Positions 24,131 through 33,214 are shown, counted from the stretch's first letter. The stretch is 64,000 bases of DNA from Spirosoma linguale DSM 74 (GCA_000024525.1 CP001769.1:7163001-7227000), one strand, 5' to 3'. Translations and numbers: made by a program. Notes: generated from the sequence alone by a model not told the origin.

Positions 24131-27100
24131 ATGCTCGTCTGGTCAGACATACGATTCAAATACGTTTTCCTCAGCGCAACGGCTGGCTTGTTTGGGACGT
24201 CTATCTGGCTAACGTCCTGCCAGAGTTCAGTCGAAAAGCCGGCCGAGATTGTGGCCGTCGAGGCAACGCTCCCCGAAAAAGTTGATTATAATCTGCACGT
24301 AAAGCCGATCCTGTCTGACCGTTGTTTTGCGTGTCATGGCCCCGACAAAGCCAAGCAACAGGCGGGTTTACGCCTGGATACGCCCGATGGTGCTTACGAA
24401 GCCCTGGCGAAAAGTGGCCACAAGGCTATTGTGCCGGGTAATCTGGCCAAGAGTGAACTGGTCAGCCGTATCCTCAGCACCGATCCGGAGGAGATGATGC
24501 CCACGCCCAAGTCGAACCTGACCCTGACAACGGAAGAAAAGGCGATGCTGATTCGCTGGGTTGAGCAGGGGGCCGAATACAAAGAACACTGGTCGCTTAT
24601 TGCGCCGACCCTGCCGGAGATTCCGAAAGTAAAAGACGAAAAATGGGTTGTCAATGATATTGACGGGTTCATCCTGGCCAAACAAGAAGCAAAAAAAGTA
24701 AGCCACGCACCCGAAGCCGATAAAACCACCTTGCTCCGCCGGGTAAGCCTCGACCTGACGGGCTTACCACCAACACCCGCCGAAGTCGACGCTTTCCTGG
24801 CTGATAAATCCCCCAATGCCTACGAAAAAGTAGTGAATCGGCTGCTCAACAGTCCGCATTATGGCGAACGGCAGGCCGTCGAATGGCTCGATGTGGCGCG
24901 GTATGCCGATACGCACGGGTATCAGGATGATGGACTTCGAACCATGTGGCCGTATCGGGATTGGGTTATTCGGGCCTATAATCACAACCTTTCGTTCGAC
25001 CGCTTTATAACCTGGCAACTAGCGGGTGATTTGCTGCCCAATCTGAACGGCTCGAAAGACAAGCGCGAGAAACTCATTGCCACCGCCTTCAACCGCAATC
25101 ACCAGCAAAGCCAGGAAGGTGGAATCGTCGACGAAGAATACCGGACTGAATACGTTGCCGACCGGACCAATACCTTTGGGAAAGCGATGCTGGGGCTAAC
25201 GGTCGAGTGCGCCCGTTGCCACGACCACAAATACGACCCCATCAGTCAGAAAGATTATTATTCGCTCTACGCCTTTTTCGATAGCAACAACGACCGGGGC
25301 CAGATTCCCTACAACGGCGAAGCTGCCCCGACGATTACCCTTACCAAGCCCGAAACGGAAGCGAAACTGCGCTTTATCCGCGAAAAATTAACGCCCATTC
25401 AACAGCAGCTCAATCTTAACCGGCCCGACTATCAGCAGCGTTTTGGGCAATGGCTGGCGAAAACCCGTGTGGTGTCGTCTATCGATTCCGGGTTGTTGGC
25501 GCATTATACGTTCGATGAAGCCGACCGGACGGATATCGGCGCTTACGTAAAAGCGAAAAACGAGGAACGGAAACGCGAAGAGGAAAAGAAGAAACGCGAG
25601 GAAGACGCAAAACGAAAGAAAGAGGGCATAGCCAAAGCCGGTAAGCCAGAGGCTAAACAACCTGAGAAAAAAGAACCGCCCAAGCGTAAAACAAAAGAAG
25701 AACTTTGGAAAGACCCACGAAATGCCTTTGCTAACTCGGTGAACGATACCATTCCGGCCCGCCTGGGGGGCGACCCTGATAAAGTGCCTTACGTTGTTCC
25801 CGGCCGCTTTGGAAAAGCCCGGTATCTGGCAGGCGACAGTTTCATTGAACTACCCGGAAACTTCGCGGTCTTCGAGCAAAATGAGCCGTTTACCGTAAGC
25901 AGTTGGTTCAATCTGGCCAAGCCAAATATGGCCCTGACACTGATGGGACGAACCACCGGCCCAATGGATGGTCAGCGTGGTTACCAACTTGATTTGTTGA
26001 GCGACGGTCGGCTCAAGCTGGCGTTTAGTCACGTATGGCCTGCTAATGCCATTGACGTTGAGACGATTGAAAAAGTCCCGGTCCATCAATGGTTCCAGGT
26101 CGCTTTTGCCTACGATGGTACCGGCCGGGCCAACGGGATTTCCCTGTACCTGAATGGGCGGCCACTTCGCACGAAGATCATCGCCGATAACCTGATACAC
26201 AGCATGGTGTATGGCAAAAACAGAAGCCATTGGGCGCAGCACCCCTTTTATGTGGGCCGAATGCACGATAACTTTTACAAAGACTTTGCCGTCGATGAAC
26301 TGCGTATCTATAACCGTTGCCTGACACCGCTGGAAATGCCAAAACTGGCGGGACAGCCGGATGCACTCATGGCCGCGCTGCAAACGCCCGCTGCCAATCG
26401 GACACCGGCTCAACGGACAGGCTTGTATACGTATTACGTCAGAACGCAGGACCCCGTTTATAAAACGACCTATGCTAATGCTATGAAGTTGCGGGGCGAA
26501 CAAATCACCCTGTATACCGACTCCGATCAGCTTATGGTCATGCAGGAGCGGTCGGTGCCACGCGAGACACATCTGCTCAAAAGAGGGGCCTATGATGCCC
26601 CCGGTGAGGTCGTGAAACCGGCCGTGTTGCATAGCCTCAATCCGTTGGAGGACGACATGCCGACGAATCGGCTTGGCCTGGCAAAATGGTTACTGGCACC
26701 CGAAAACCCGCTGTTTAGTCGGGTGATGGTGAACCGTATGTGGCAGCAGTATTTCGGGCAGGGGCTTGCTAAAAACAGCGACGATTTCGGGAACCAGGGC
26801 GCGTTACCCAGTCACCCCGAATTGCTGGACTACCTGGCGATGAAATTCCGCGACATGGGCGAATGGGGCGGGCAGTGGAATACAAAAGCCATGCACAAGA
26901 TGATTGTTATGTCGGCAACGTACCGGCAATCGTCGAGCGTACCCGAAAATGTTCGGGAGGCTGACCCGGATAACACCTACCTGACGCGTGGGCCAAGTTA
27001 CCGCATGTCGGCCGAGCAGGTTCGGGATAATGCGTTGGCGGCTAGCGGACTACTTGCCCGGCAGATCGGTGGCCCGAGCGTATTGCCCTATCAGCCGTCG

Positions 27101-27679
27101 GGTATCTGGGAAGCGTTGGCTACCCGGAACGCTGTGAAGTACGAACAGGATCATGGCGATAGTCTATACCGCCGGTCGATGTACACCATCTGGAAACGGT
27201 CATCACCACCGCCCATGATGTTGAATTTCGATGCGGCCGAGCGACATACCTGCATTGTGAAACGCCAGAAAACCAGTACACCTTTACAAGCACTCGTAAC
27301 GCTGAACGATCCGCAGTTTGTGGAAGCTGCACGAGTGCTTGCACAAAAAGTAGTGCCGACGTCTGTAGTGCCGACCGTCCCGGTCGGGCGAGCTGGTTCT
27401 ATACGCCCGACCGGGACGGTCGGCACTACAGACGTTGGCATCAACGCTATTTTTAAAGCGGTTATCAGCCGCCCGGCCCGACCAGAGGAGATGGCGCTGG
27501 TGAACCAGTTGTACGCCGAAGAACTGGCTGATTTTAAACAAAATCCGAAGCGGGCCGCAGAGTTGTTATCAGTGGGGGAGTATCCTGTTGATAAAAAGCG
27601 AAATCCAGCCGAATTAGCTGCCTGGACCGTGGTTACGAGTACGATTATGAATTTCGACGAAGCGATTGTAAAACGATAA
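24131..27679 (+). CDS. PSCyt1-DUF1549-LamG-DUF1553 exported protein
   Basis: The 1182-residue protein starts with a signal or lipoprotein leader (ends LTSC at 30). It then has a haem motif CFACH at 65-69 in a PSCyt1 domain, DUF1549 (about 175-385, LDVARYADTHGYQDD and CARCHDHKYDPI, a second CxxCH), and a Lys/Glu-rich linker (about 472-530). A LamG/concanavalin-like domain (545-720) and DUF1553 (845-1180, NPLFSRVMVNRMWQQYFGQG; TSTIMNFDEAIVKR) complete it. A perfect palindromic element is inserted in frame at residues 1077-1102. Such proteins pair with DUF1501 partners, mainly in Planctomycetes; their function is unproven. Confidence 0.85.
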   Translation: MLVWSDIRFKYVFLSATAGLFGTSIWLTSCQSSVEKPAEIVAVEATLPEKVDYNLHVKPILSDRCFACHGPDKAKQQAGLRLDTPDGAYEALAKSGHKAIVPGNLAKSELVSRILSTDPEEMMPTPKSNLTLTTEEKAMLIRWVEQGAEYKEHWSLIAPTLPEIPKVKDEKWVVNDIDGFILAKQEAKKVSHAPEADKTTLLRRVSLDLTGLPPTPAEVDAFLADKSPNAYEKVVNRLLNSPHYGERQAVEWLDVARYADTHGYQDDGLRTMWPYRDWVIRAYNHNLSFDRFITWQLAGDLLPNLNGSKDKREKLIATAFNRNHQQSQEGGIVDEEYRTEYVADRTNTFGKAMLGLTVECARCHDHKYDPISQKDYYSLYAFFDSNNDRGQIPYNGEAAPTITLTKPETEAKLRFIREKLTPIQQQLNLNRPDYQQRFGQWLAKTRVVSSIDSGLLAHYTFDEADRTDIGAYVKAKNEERKREEEKKKREEDAKRKKEGIAKAGKPEAKQPEKKEPPKRKTKEELWKDPRNAFANSVNDTIPARLGGDPDKVPYVVPGRFGKARYLAGDSFIELPGNFAVFEQNEPFTVSSWFNLAKPNMALTLMGRTTGPMDGQRGYQLDLLSDGRLKLAFSHVWPANAIDVETIEKVPVHQWFQVAFAYDGTGRANGISLYLNGRPLRTKIIADNLIHSMVYGKNRSHWAQHPFYVGRMHDNFYKDFAVDELRIYNRCLTPLEMPKLAGQPDALMAALQTPAANRTPAQRTGLYTYYVRTQDPVYKTTYANAMKLRGEQITLYTDSDQLMVMQERSVPRETHLLKRGAYDAPGEVVKPAVLHSLNPLEDDMPTNRLGLAKWLLAPENPLFSRVMVNRMWQQYFGQGLAKNSDDFGNQGALPSHPELLDYLAMKFRDMGEWGGQWNTKAMHKMIVMSATYRQSSSVPENVREADPDNTYLTRGPSYRMSAEQVRDNALAASGLLARQIGGPSVLPYQPSGIWEALATRNAVKYEQDHGDSLYRRSMYTIWKRSSPPPMMLNFDAAERHTCIVKRQKTSTPLQALVTLNDPQFVEAARVLAQKVVPTSVVPTVPVGRAGSIRPTGTVGTTDVGINAIFKAVISRPARPEEMALVNQLYAEELADFKQNPKRAAELLSVGEYPVDKKRNPAELAAWTVVTSTIMNFDEAIVKR
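27359..27435. repeat. REPIN-like palindrome inside the DUF1553 coding sequence
   Basis: Arms 27359-27390 and 27404-27435 are perfect 32-base reverse complements around a 13-base loop. The core is CCGACCGTCCCGGTCGG, bounded by GTAG on both sides. The reading frame stays open through it and reads SVVPTVPVGRAGSIRPTGTV. Closely related cores are at 35097-35177, 35584-35652 and 57635-57710. A partial direct repeat, GTAGTGCCGAC, precedes it. Confidence 0.9.
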
Positions 27680-27694
27680 TGGCTGGTCGTTCCA

Positions 27695-27818
27695 GCTGGC
27701 GCGAGCATTTGCCCGTGCCGTTAATTATGCCAGCATTCGCTCGCTGGCGGAGGGAATTTATCTAATCTGCCAGCGAATGCTGGCTAAATCATAGGCACGG
27801 GCAGATGCCCGCGCCAGC
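27695..27818. repeat. long inverted repeat, family D copy 2
   Basis: Left arm 27695-27719 (GCTGGCGCGAGCATTTGCCC...) and right arm 27794-27818 are reverse complements with two mismatches. They match the arms of the element at 6436-6542 at most positions. Inside lies a second inverted pair, CCAGCATTCGCT / AGCGAATGCTGG, so the element is nested. It ends 16 bases before the DUF1501 start. Confidence 0.85.
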
Positions 27819-27834
27819 CAACAGCCAAGCAGTT

Positions 27835-29304
27835 ATGGATATTCAGGACGAAATACATGACCAACTCAGCCGCCGGACCTTTCTAGGGCAATCTAGTGCT
27901 GGTCTGGGTGCCATTGCGTTAGCATCACTGCTAAACCCGACAAATCTGTTCGGTGGCGCATCGTCACCCGGCACCTCCATGCCGGGAGAAAATCCGGCGG
28001 TAGGCAAGCCGCACTTTCCACCGAAAGTGAAACGGGTAATTTATTTATTTCAGAGTGGAGCGCCGTCGCAACTCGAATTGTTCGATTACAAGCCAAAGCT
28101 CGAAGCCATGTGGGGGCAGGATTTACCGGCTTCGGTACGCAACGGCCAACGCCTGACGGGCATGAGTGCCGGACAAAGCCGGTTTCCATTGGCGGCTTCT
28201 AAGTATAAGTTCGCGCAGTACGGACCCGGTCGCATGTGGCTTAGTGAATTGTTGCCGCATACGGCGAAAATTGCCGGGGATTTAACCTTTGTGCGCTCCC
28301 TGCATACCGAGGCCATCAACCACGACCCGGCTGTTACCTTTTTTCAGACGGGAAGCCAACAAGCCGGGCGACCCAGTTTCGGCTCCTGGATCAGTTACGG
28401 ACTAGGCTCAGACAATCAGAATCTTCCATCCTTTGTAGTACTTCTGTCCAAAGGGCGCGATGGCGACCAGCCGTTATATGCCAAACTCTGGAGTAATGGA
28501 TTTTTACCATCTGTGCATCAGGGCGTGGTGTTCCGGTCGGGCCCTGACCCGGTGTATTACCTTAACAACCCGCCGGGAGTCGATAAAACCAGCCGTCGGC
28601 GGATGCTCGATTATTTGGATAAACTGCATCAGGAACAATTCAAACACGTACTGGACCCGGAAATAAACAACCGGATGGCACAGTACGAAATGGCGTATCG
28701 GATGCAGACATCGGTTCCCGAAACGCTCGACATTTCGAAAGAGCCGGACTATATCTTCGACATGTATGGTCCCGACAGCCGCAAGCCGGGCACGTTTGCT
28801 GCCAACTGCCTGCTGGCCCGCAAACTGGTCGAAAAAGATGTTAAGTTTATCCAGTTGTATCATCAGGGATGGGACCAGCACGGCAATCTGCCCAACGATA
28901 TTAAAATACAAACAAAAAGCGTTGACCAGCCCTCGGCCGCACTGATCATGGACCTCAAACAGCGTGGTTTACTGGACGATACGCTCGTGATCTGGGGCGG
29001 AGAATTTGGCCGTGGGGCATACTCACAGGGAAAACTCACCCGCGATAATTACGGGCGAGACCACCATCCACGAGCGTTTTCGGTCTGGATGGCGGGGGCC
29101 GGGGTTAAAAAAGGTATGGTCTACGGCGAAACCGATGATTTCGGCTATAACGTTGTCAAAGACCCTGTTCACGTGCATGATTTCCAGGCGACGGTCCTGC
29201 ATCTGCTCGGAATCGACCACGAAAAACTGACCTTCAAAAGCCAGGGACGACGGTATCGACTAACCGACGTGCATGGCAAAGTAGTGAAGCCGATATTAGC
29301 ATAA
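27835..29304 (+). CDS. Tat-exported DUF1501 protein (alkaline-phosphatase-like fold)
   Basis: The 489-residue protein starts MDIQDEIHDQLSRRTFLGQS, a twin-arginine signal. DUF1501 features follow: VIYLFQSGAPSQLELFDYKP, LSELLPHTAKIAGDLTFVRS, HDPAVTFFQTGS, HQGWDQHGNLP, LVIWGGEFGRG and DFQATVLHLLGID. This is the family usually encoded next to DUF1549/DUF1553 proteins; it has a sulfatase/phosphatase-like fold but its substrate is unknown. The start at 27835 was chosen because an upstream ATG (27805) lies inside the repeat. It closes the four-gene module. Confidence 0.88.
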   Translation: MDIQDEIHDQLSRRTFLGQSSAGLGAIALASLLNPTNLFGGASSPGTSMPGENPAVGKPHFPPKVKRVIYLFQSGAPSQLELFDYKPKLEAMWGQDLPASVRNGQRLTGMSAGQSRFPLAASKYKFAQYGPGRMWLSELLPHTAKIAGDLTFVRSLHTEAINHDPAVTFFQTGSQQAGRPSFGSWISYGLGSDNQNLPSFVVLLSKGRDGDQPLYAKLWSNGFLPSVHQGVVFRSGPDPVYYLNNPPGVDKTSRRRMLDYLDKLHQEQFKHVLDPEINNRMAQYEMAYRMQTSVPETLDISKEPDYIFDMYGPDSRKPGTFAANCLLARKLVEKDVKFIQLYHQGWDQHGNLPNDIKIQTKSVDQPSAALIMDLKQRGLLDDTLVIWGGEFGRGAYSQGKLTRDNYGRDHHPRAFSVWMAGAGVKKGMVYGETDDFGYNVVKDPVHVHDFQATVLHLLGIDHEKLTFKSQGRRYRLTDVHGKVVKPILA

Positions 29305-29461
29305 CGCCTATGTAGCCAGCGAGTTAGGTTACGGAAGGCTACTGAAAGAAATTGGCAATGGAGGTTTTTTGCCAAAAAAAGATATTCGGTACATAATACG
29401 TTTGTTTACGTCTTTTTAAGACCATAGAGTAAGGAGCTACGTCTTTTCGGCGTGGCTCTTT

Positions 29462-29469
29462 TACTTTTG
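29462..29469 (+). promoter_or_regulatory. -7 box of mscS, four bases before the ATG
   Basis: TACTTTTG fits TAnnTTTG; the ATG follows after four bases, the same arrangement as at murQ. A short hairpin (AGCTACG...CGTGGCT, about 29432-29454) with a T-rich tail lies just upstream and may terminate the DUF1501 transcript. Confidence 0.45.
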
Positions 29470-29473
29470 TGGC

Positions 29474-30610
29474 ATGCTACAGCAATTAGAAATATGGATA
29501 AGAGCCACCGTCCGCTGGTTCGGTTACATCCCTAACCGCGATTTGTCGGGATGGGTATTGCTCATCATGGCGGTGTTGGTTGGTCTGGCTGTCGATCTGG
29601 TTATGACGCAAATCGTTCGTTTTGTTGTTCGTCGTCGACCGTTTCACACCCTGGCCTTACTCAAAATTTATGTCCGTTGGGCCTTCTGGGTGTTTGTGCC
29701 TTCCCTGTTCTTTTTACTGGCTACAAACATACAGTCGGCGCGGTTTCTGCGTCGGCATCCGGTGGCGGATAAAACAGCCGAAGTTCTTTTTCTGGTTACG
29801 ACAACCTGGCTGGTTGTTCAATTGCTTAAAGTTGCCGAGCTTCGGTTAATTCATCAGTACGATACCACGCAGGACGTTAATCTATCTCAGCGGAAATTTG
29901 TCACCCAGGTGCGGTTCTTTCGCCGGATCATCTCTGCTGGAGTGATCATTGTAGGGGCGTCGCTGCTATTGATCTCGTTTCAGGGAAGCCGGAAAGTGGG
30001 ATTGAGCGTACTAACCTCGGCTGGGGTCGTTTCGGTGTTGATTGGTTTTGCCGCTCAGAAAACACTGGCCAATTTAATGGCGGGTATTCAAATTGCCTTT
30101 AATCAGCAAATCCGGTTGAACGACGCCGTTGTGGTCGAAAAAGAATGGGGGCGCATTGAAGAGATTAACCTGACGAGCGTTATCGTACGGCTTTGGGACC
30201 GCCGTCGGCTCATTCTGCCCATTACGTACTTTGTCGAAACACCATTCGAAAACTGGACCCGCTCCGATGCCTCCATCATTGGCAGCATCTTTCTCTATCT
30301 GGATTACAAAGTGCCCATTGATAAACTTCGGGAGAAGGCCCGGCAGATTGCTGAGAACGATCCGCTTTGGACCGGAGAAAGTTTTGCCGTACAGGTAACC
30401 GACACACAACCCACCTGCATCGTTGTCCGTATTCTGGTCTCGGCCCATGATTCGCCGTCGGCCTTTGATTTGCGTTGCCACATGCGCGAACAACTCATCG
30501 CTTTTCTGCGCGACGAGCATCCGGAAAGTCTGCCGCAAACGCGTCTGATGCTGGCCGAGGAGTTGAAAAGTGGTGAAGTGAGTGGAATAAGTGGAGTGGT
30601 AAAGTCATAG
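29474..30610 (+). CDS. MscS-family mechanosensitive ion channel
   Basis: The 378-residue protein has four N-terminal membrane helices (for example WVLLIMAVLVGLAVDLVM). The pore-lining MscS segment carries GVVSVLIGFAAQKTLANLMA, and the cytoplasmic beta domain reads IRLNDAVVVEKEWGRIEEIN, then VIVRLWDRRRLILPITYF. Such channels release solutes on hypo-osmotic shock or act as relatives with other roles. It is a single gene: upstream lies the DUF1501 module, downstream a REPIN-like repeat and convergent glpK. Confidence 0.9.
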   Translation: MLQQLEIWIRATVRWFGYIPNRDLSGWVLLIMAVLVGLAVDLVMTQIVRFVVRRRPFHTLALLKIYVRWAFWVFVPSLFFLLATNIQSARFLRRHPVADKTAEVLFLVTTTWLVVQLLKVAELRLIHQYDTTQDVNLSQRKFVTQVRFFRRIISAGVIIVGASLLLISFQGSRKVGLSVLTSAGVVSVLIGFAAQKTLANLMAGIQIAFNQQIRLNDAVVVEKEWGRIEEINLTSVIVRLWDRRRLILPITYFVETPFENWTRSDASIIGSIFLYLDYKVPIDKLREKARQIAENDPLWTGESFAVQVTDTQPTCIVVRILVSAHDSPSAFDLRCHMREQLIAFLRDEHPESLPQTRLMLAEELKSGEVSGISGVVKS

Positions 30611-30635
30611 GCTTATTTTACGTACTGCACCCACT

Positions 30636-30709
30636 GTAGTGGTGTCGGGTCCTCAGACCCGACACGCTCGCGTCAGCAATTAGTGTCAGGTCTGAGGACC
30701 CGACACCAC
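30636..30709. repeat. REPIN-like paired palindrome between mscS and glpK
   Basis: Left arm 30639-30665 and right arm 30683-30709 are reverse complements with one mismatch. Each holds the palindrome GTCGGGTCCTCAGACCCGAC or a variant of it. The left edge reads GTAGTG; the right edge lacks the CTAC counterpart. It lies between convergent genes and could serve as a bidirectional terminator. Confidence 0.8.
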
Positions 30710-30714
30710 CAATA

Positions 30715-32217
30715 TCATTCTTCCCACCCAAACGACCGCTCGATGGCCTTCTGCCACCCGCGCATTAGCTTTGTGCGCTGTGCATCGTCCATATTAGGTT
30801 CGTAGGTTTTGGCAATGCCCCAGTTCTGGCGGAGGTCATCCAGATTTTGCCAGTAACCAACGGCTAACCCGGCAGCATAAGCAGCTCCGAGAGCCGTCGT
30901 TTCTGTCATGCGGGGGCAGATAACGGGCCCATTTAGTACATCGGATTGAAACTGCATGAGCAGAGAGTTAACAACCATGCCGCCGTCCACGCGCAGAGAT
31001 TTGAGCGATACACCCGCATCCTGCTCCATCGCCCGGACAACATCGACGGTCTGATAAGCGGTAGCTTCCAGAACAGCCCGTGCAATATGACCTTTGTTGA
31101 CAAAACGCGTTAGGCCGGCAATAACGCCCCGCGCATCGGCTTTCCAGTGGGGAGCATAGAGGCCCGAGAAAGCAGGTACAAAATAAGCGCCCCCATTATC
31201 CTCAACCGTGCGGGCCAGGGTTTCAATGTCGGTGCTCTTTTTAATGATACCCAGATTGTCGCGCAGCCATTGCACCAGCGCACCGGTAATTGCCACGCTG
31301 CCTTCGAGCGCGTAATGAACCGGCTCATTTTGAAACTGATACGCTACCGTTGTTAACAGTCCGCAGGTCGATTTTCGGAGTTCGGTGCCGGTATTCATCA
31401 GTAGGAAACAGCCCGTTCCGTAGGTGTTTTTCGCCTGACCCGGTTCGTAGCAGGTTTGGCCAACGAGGGCGGCCTGCTGATCGCCGAGAATACCCGCTAC
31501 CGGAACGCCCGGTAACACTTCCGACGATACCGTTCCGTACACCTCACTGCTGGGGCGTATCTGGGGCAGCATGGCGCGGGGCACCGTGAAGTCGCTTAAT
31601 AAGCTGTCGTCCCAGTTAAGGGTGTGCAGATTCATGAGCTGCGTCCGGCTGGCGTTGGTAACATCGGTCAGGTGCAGACCACCGTTTACACCACCGGTCA
31701 GGTTCCAGACCACAAAAGTGTCCATGTTGCCGAAAACCGCGTCGCCCCGTTCGGCATCTTCTCGAAGCCCCGGTACATGATCCAGCAGCCATTTGAGTTT
31801 CAAACCGCTAAAGTAGGTAGCCAGCGGAAGCCCTGTTTTCTCGCGAAACCGATCCTGTCCAAGCCCATTGGCCGAGAACTCAAGAACCAGATCGGCGGTA
31901 CGCATGTCCTGCCAAACAATGGCGTTGTAGTACGGCTTACCCGTCCGGCGGTTCCAGACAACGGTGGTTTCGCGCTGGTTGGTAATGCCTACGGCCTTGA
32001 TATCCTGAACAGAAAGTTTGCCTTTGATACGAGCCAGGGCAATTACTTCGAGTGTATTGCGCCAGATTTCTTCGGGGTCGTGCTCTACCCAGCCGGGTTG
32101 CGGGTAAATCTGTTTGTGTTCCTTCTGAGCAACGGAAACGATCTTGCCCTGTCGGTCGAATACAATACAACGGGTACTGGTCGTTCCCTGGTCAATGGCG
32201 GCGATGTAAGAGGGCAT
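30715..32217 (-). CDS. glpK: glycerol kinase
   Basis: GlpK phosphorylates glycerol to sn-glycerol 3-phosphate, trapping it in the cell. The 500-residue FGGY-family protein begins [18 protein letters not shown] and carries [25 protein letters not shown], the substrate region [25 protein letters not shown], the C-terminal ATP-site [19 protein letters not shown] and [12 protein letters not shown]. The length and order are standard. It follows glpF by 57 bases on the same strand, forming a glycerol uptake unit. No glpD or glpR is in the window. Confidence 0.96.
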   Translation of the reverse strand: MPSYIAAIDQGTTSTRCIVFDRQGKIVSVAQKEHKQIYPQPGWVEHDPEEIWRNTLEVIALARIKGKLSVQDIKAVGITNQRETTVVWNRRTGKPYYNAIVWQDMRTADLVLEFSANGLGQDRFREKTGLPLATYFSGLKLKWLLDHVPGLREDAERGDAVFGNMDTFVVWNLTGGVNGGLHLTDVTNASRTQLMNLHTLNWDDSLLSDFTVPRAMLPQIRPSSEVYGTVSSEVLPGVPVAGILGDQQAALVGQTCYEPGQAKNTYGTGCFLLMNTGTELRKSTCGLLTTVAYQFQNEPVHYALEGSVAITGALVQWLRDNLGIIKKSTDIETLARTVEDNGGAYFVPAFSGLYAPHWKADARGVIAGLTRFVNKGHIARAVLEATAYQTVDVVRAMEQDAGVSLKSLRVDGGMVVNSLLMQFQSDVLNGPVICPRMTETTALGAAYAAGLAVGYWQNLDDLRQNWGIAKTYEPNMDDAQRTKLMRGWQKAIERSFGWEE

Positions 32218-32274
32218 AGGGTATTTTAAATGTAGTAAAAAATGAGTGAGTTTGGGACAGTTCCCGACTAATAG

Positions 32275-33000
32275 TTACAGCGTAAACCAGTGAATCAGCA
32301 ACCCGCCAAGTACAGCCCCCACTAATGGGCCCACAACGGGTATCCAGGCGTAGCTCCAGTCGGACGATCCTTTGCCGGGAATTGGCAGGAGCGCATGGGC
32401 CAGGCGTGGGCTGAAATCGCGGGCGGGGCTCATGGCGTAACCGGTAGTGCCGCCGAGCGAGAGCCCGATACTCCACACCAGAATGCCCACCAGATACGGA
32501 CCAACGCCAATGGCTAGCTCGCCCAGGTTTTTGGACGAAATACCTGCCAAACCCAGAATAAGCACCAGCGTAGCCATGGCCTCGCTCAAAAAGTTGGCCC
32601 CCGGCTTCCGAATGGCTGGCCCCGTAGCGAAACAGGCTAGCTTGGCACCCTCATCGGGCGTGGCGGCCCAATGGGGAAGATAGTGGAGCCACACTAGGGT
32701 TGCTCCCAGAAAGGCTCCGATTATCTGCGCCGTAATGTAAGGCACCAAGTGGCTGAAGTCGTTGGTAGCTACGGCAAAAGCAACCGTTACGGCAGGATTC
32801 AAATGGGCATCGACACTGCCAAAGGCTTTGGAAACAAAAACGCCCATCGTCACCGCAAACGCCCAGCCTGCGGTAATGACAATCCAGCCCGATGATTCAC
32901 CTTTTGTTTGTTTAAGCACTACATTGGCCACAACACCATTGCCCAGCAGAATGAGCACCATTGTACCAATTAATTCACCAAGAAAGGGAGATGTTTGCAT
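32275..33000 (-). CDS. glpF: aquaglyceroporin / glycerol uptake facilitator
   Basis: The 241-residue membrane protein of the MIP family has six helices and two half-helices. The first NPA box is intact (DAHLNPAVTVAFA). The second reads MSPARDF, so the usual Asn is Ser (codon AGC at 32428-32430). The Arg of the selectivity filter directly after SPA is kept, as is the Asp of ARDF that marks glycerol-type channels. Gene order glpF-glpK supports glycerol transport. The start at 33000 gives MQTSPFLGELIGTMVLILLG, a normal beginning. Confidence 0.92.
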   Translation of the reverse strand: MQTSPFLGELIGTMVLILLGNGVVANVVLKQTKGESSGWIVITAGWAFAVTMGVFVSKAFGSVDAHLNPAVTVAFAVATNDFSHLVPYITAQIIGAFLGATLVWLHYLPHWAATPDEGAKLACFATGPAIRKPGANFLSEAMATLVLILGLAGISSKNLGELAIGVGPYLVGILVWSIGLSLGGTTGYAMSPARDFSPRLAHALLPIPGKGSSDWSYAWIPVVGPLVGAVLGGLLIHWFTL

Positions 33001-33120
33001 GTATAGGGGTTAGTGGCTAATCGGGCAGGGGTAAGTAGACGGTGGTTTGAATGAATCACGACTCATTCGCTACTAATCACTGCCCTCAAGGTTTAGGAAT
33101 AGTTTGTGCGAATTAAGTCA

Positions 33121-33128
33121 TATTTTTG
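33121..33128 (+). promoter_or_regulatory. -7 box upstream of the MDR oxidoreductase gene
   Basis: TATTTTTG fits TAnnTTTG. TTTG at 33103-33106 could be the upstream element, but the spacer is only 14 bases. The leader would be about 80 bases long. Confidence 0.35.
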
Positions 33129-33214
33129 GCCCTATTCCAAACCTGGCGGTAAATTCATTTTTTGCCCGACGTACCATAACGGGATTCACCTCATCAATCC
33201 ATTTAGTCATCCTC

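Noticed and set aside
25850..26632. 260-codon minus-strand open frame opposite the DUF1553 protein
   Set aside because: The plus strand carries the LamG/DUF1553 domains here; the antisense product has no family features.
33104..33214. N-terminal extension of the MDR oxidoreductase
   Set aside because: The extension covers the probable promoter box and does not resemble the family; the ATG at 33215 fits the conserved start.
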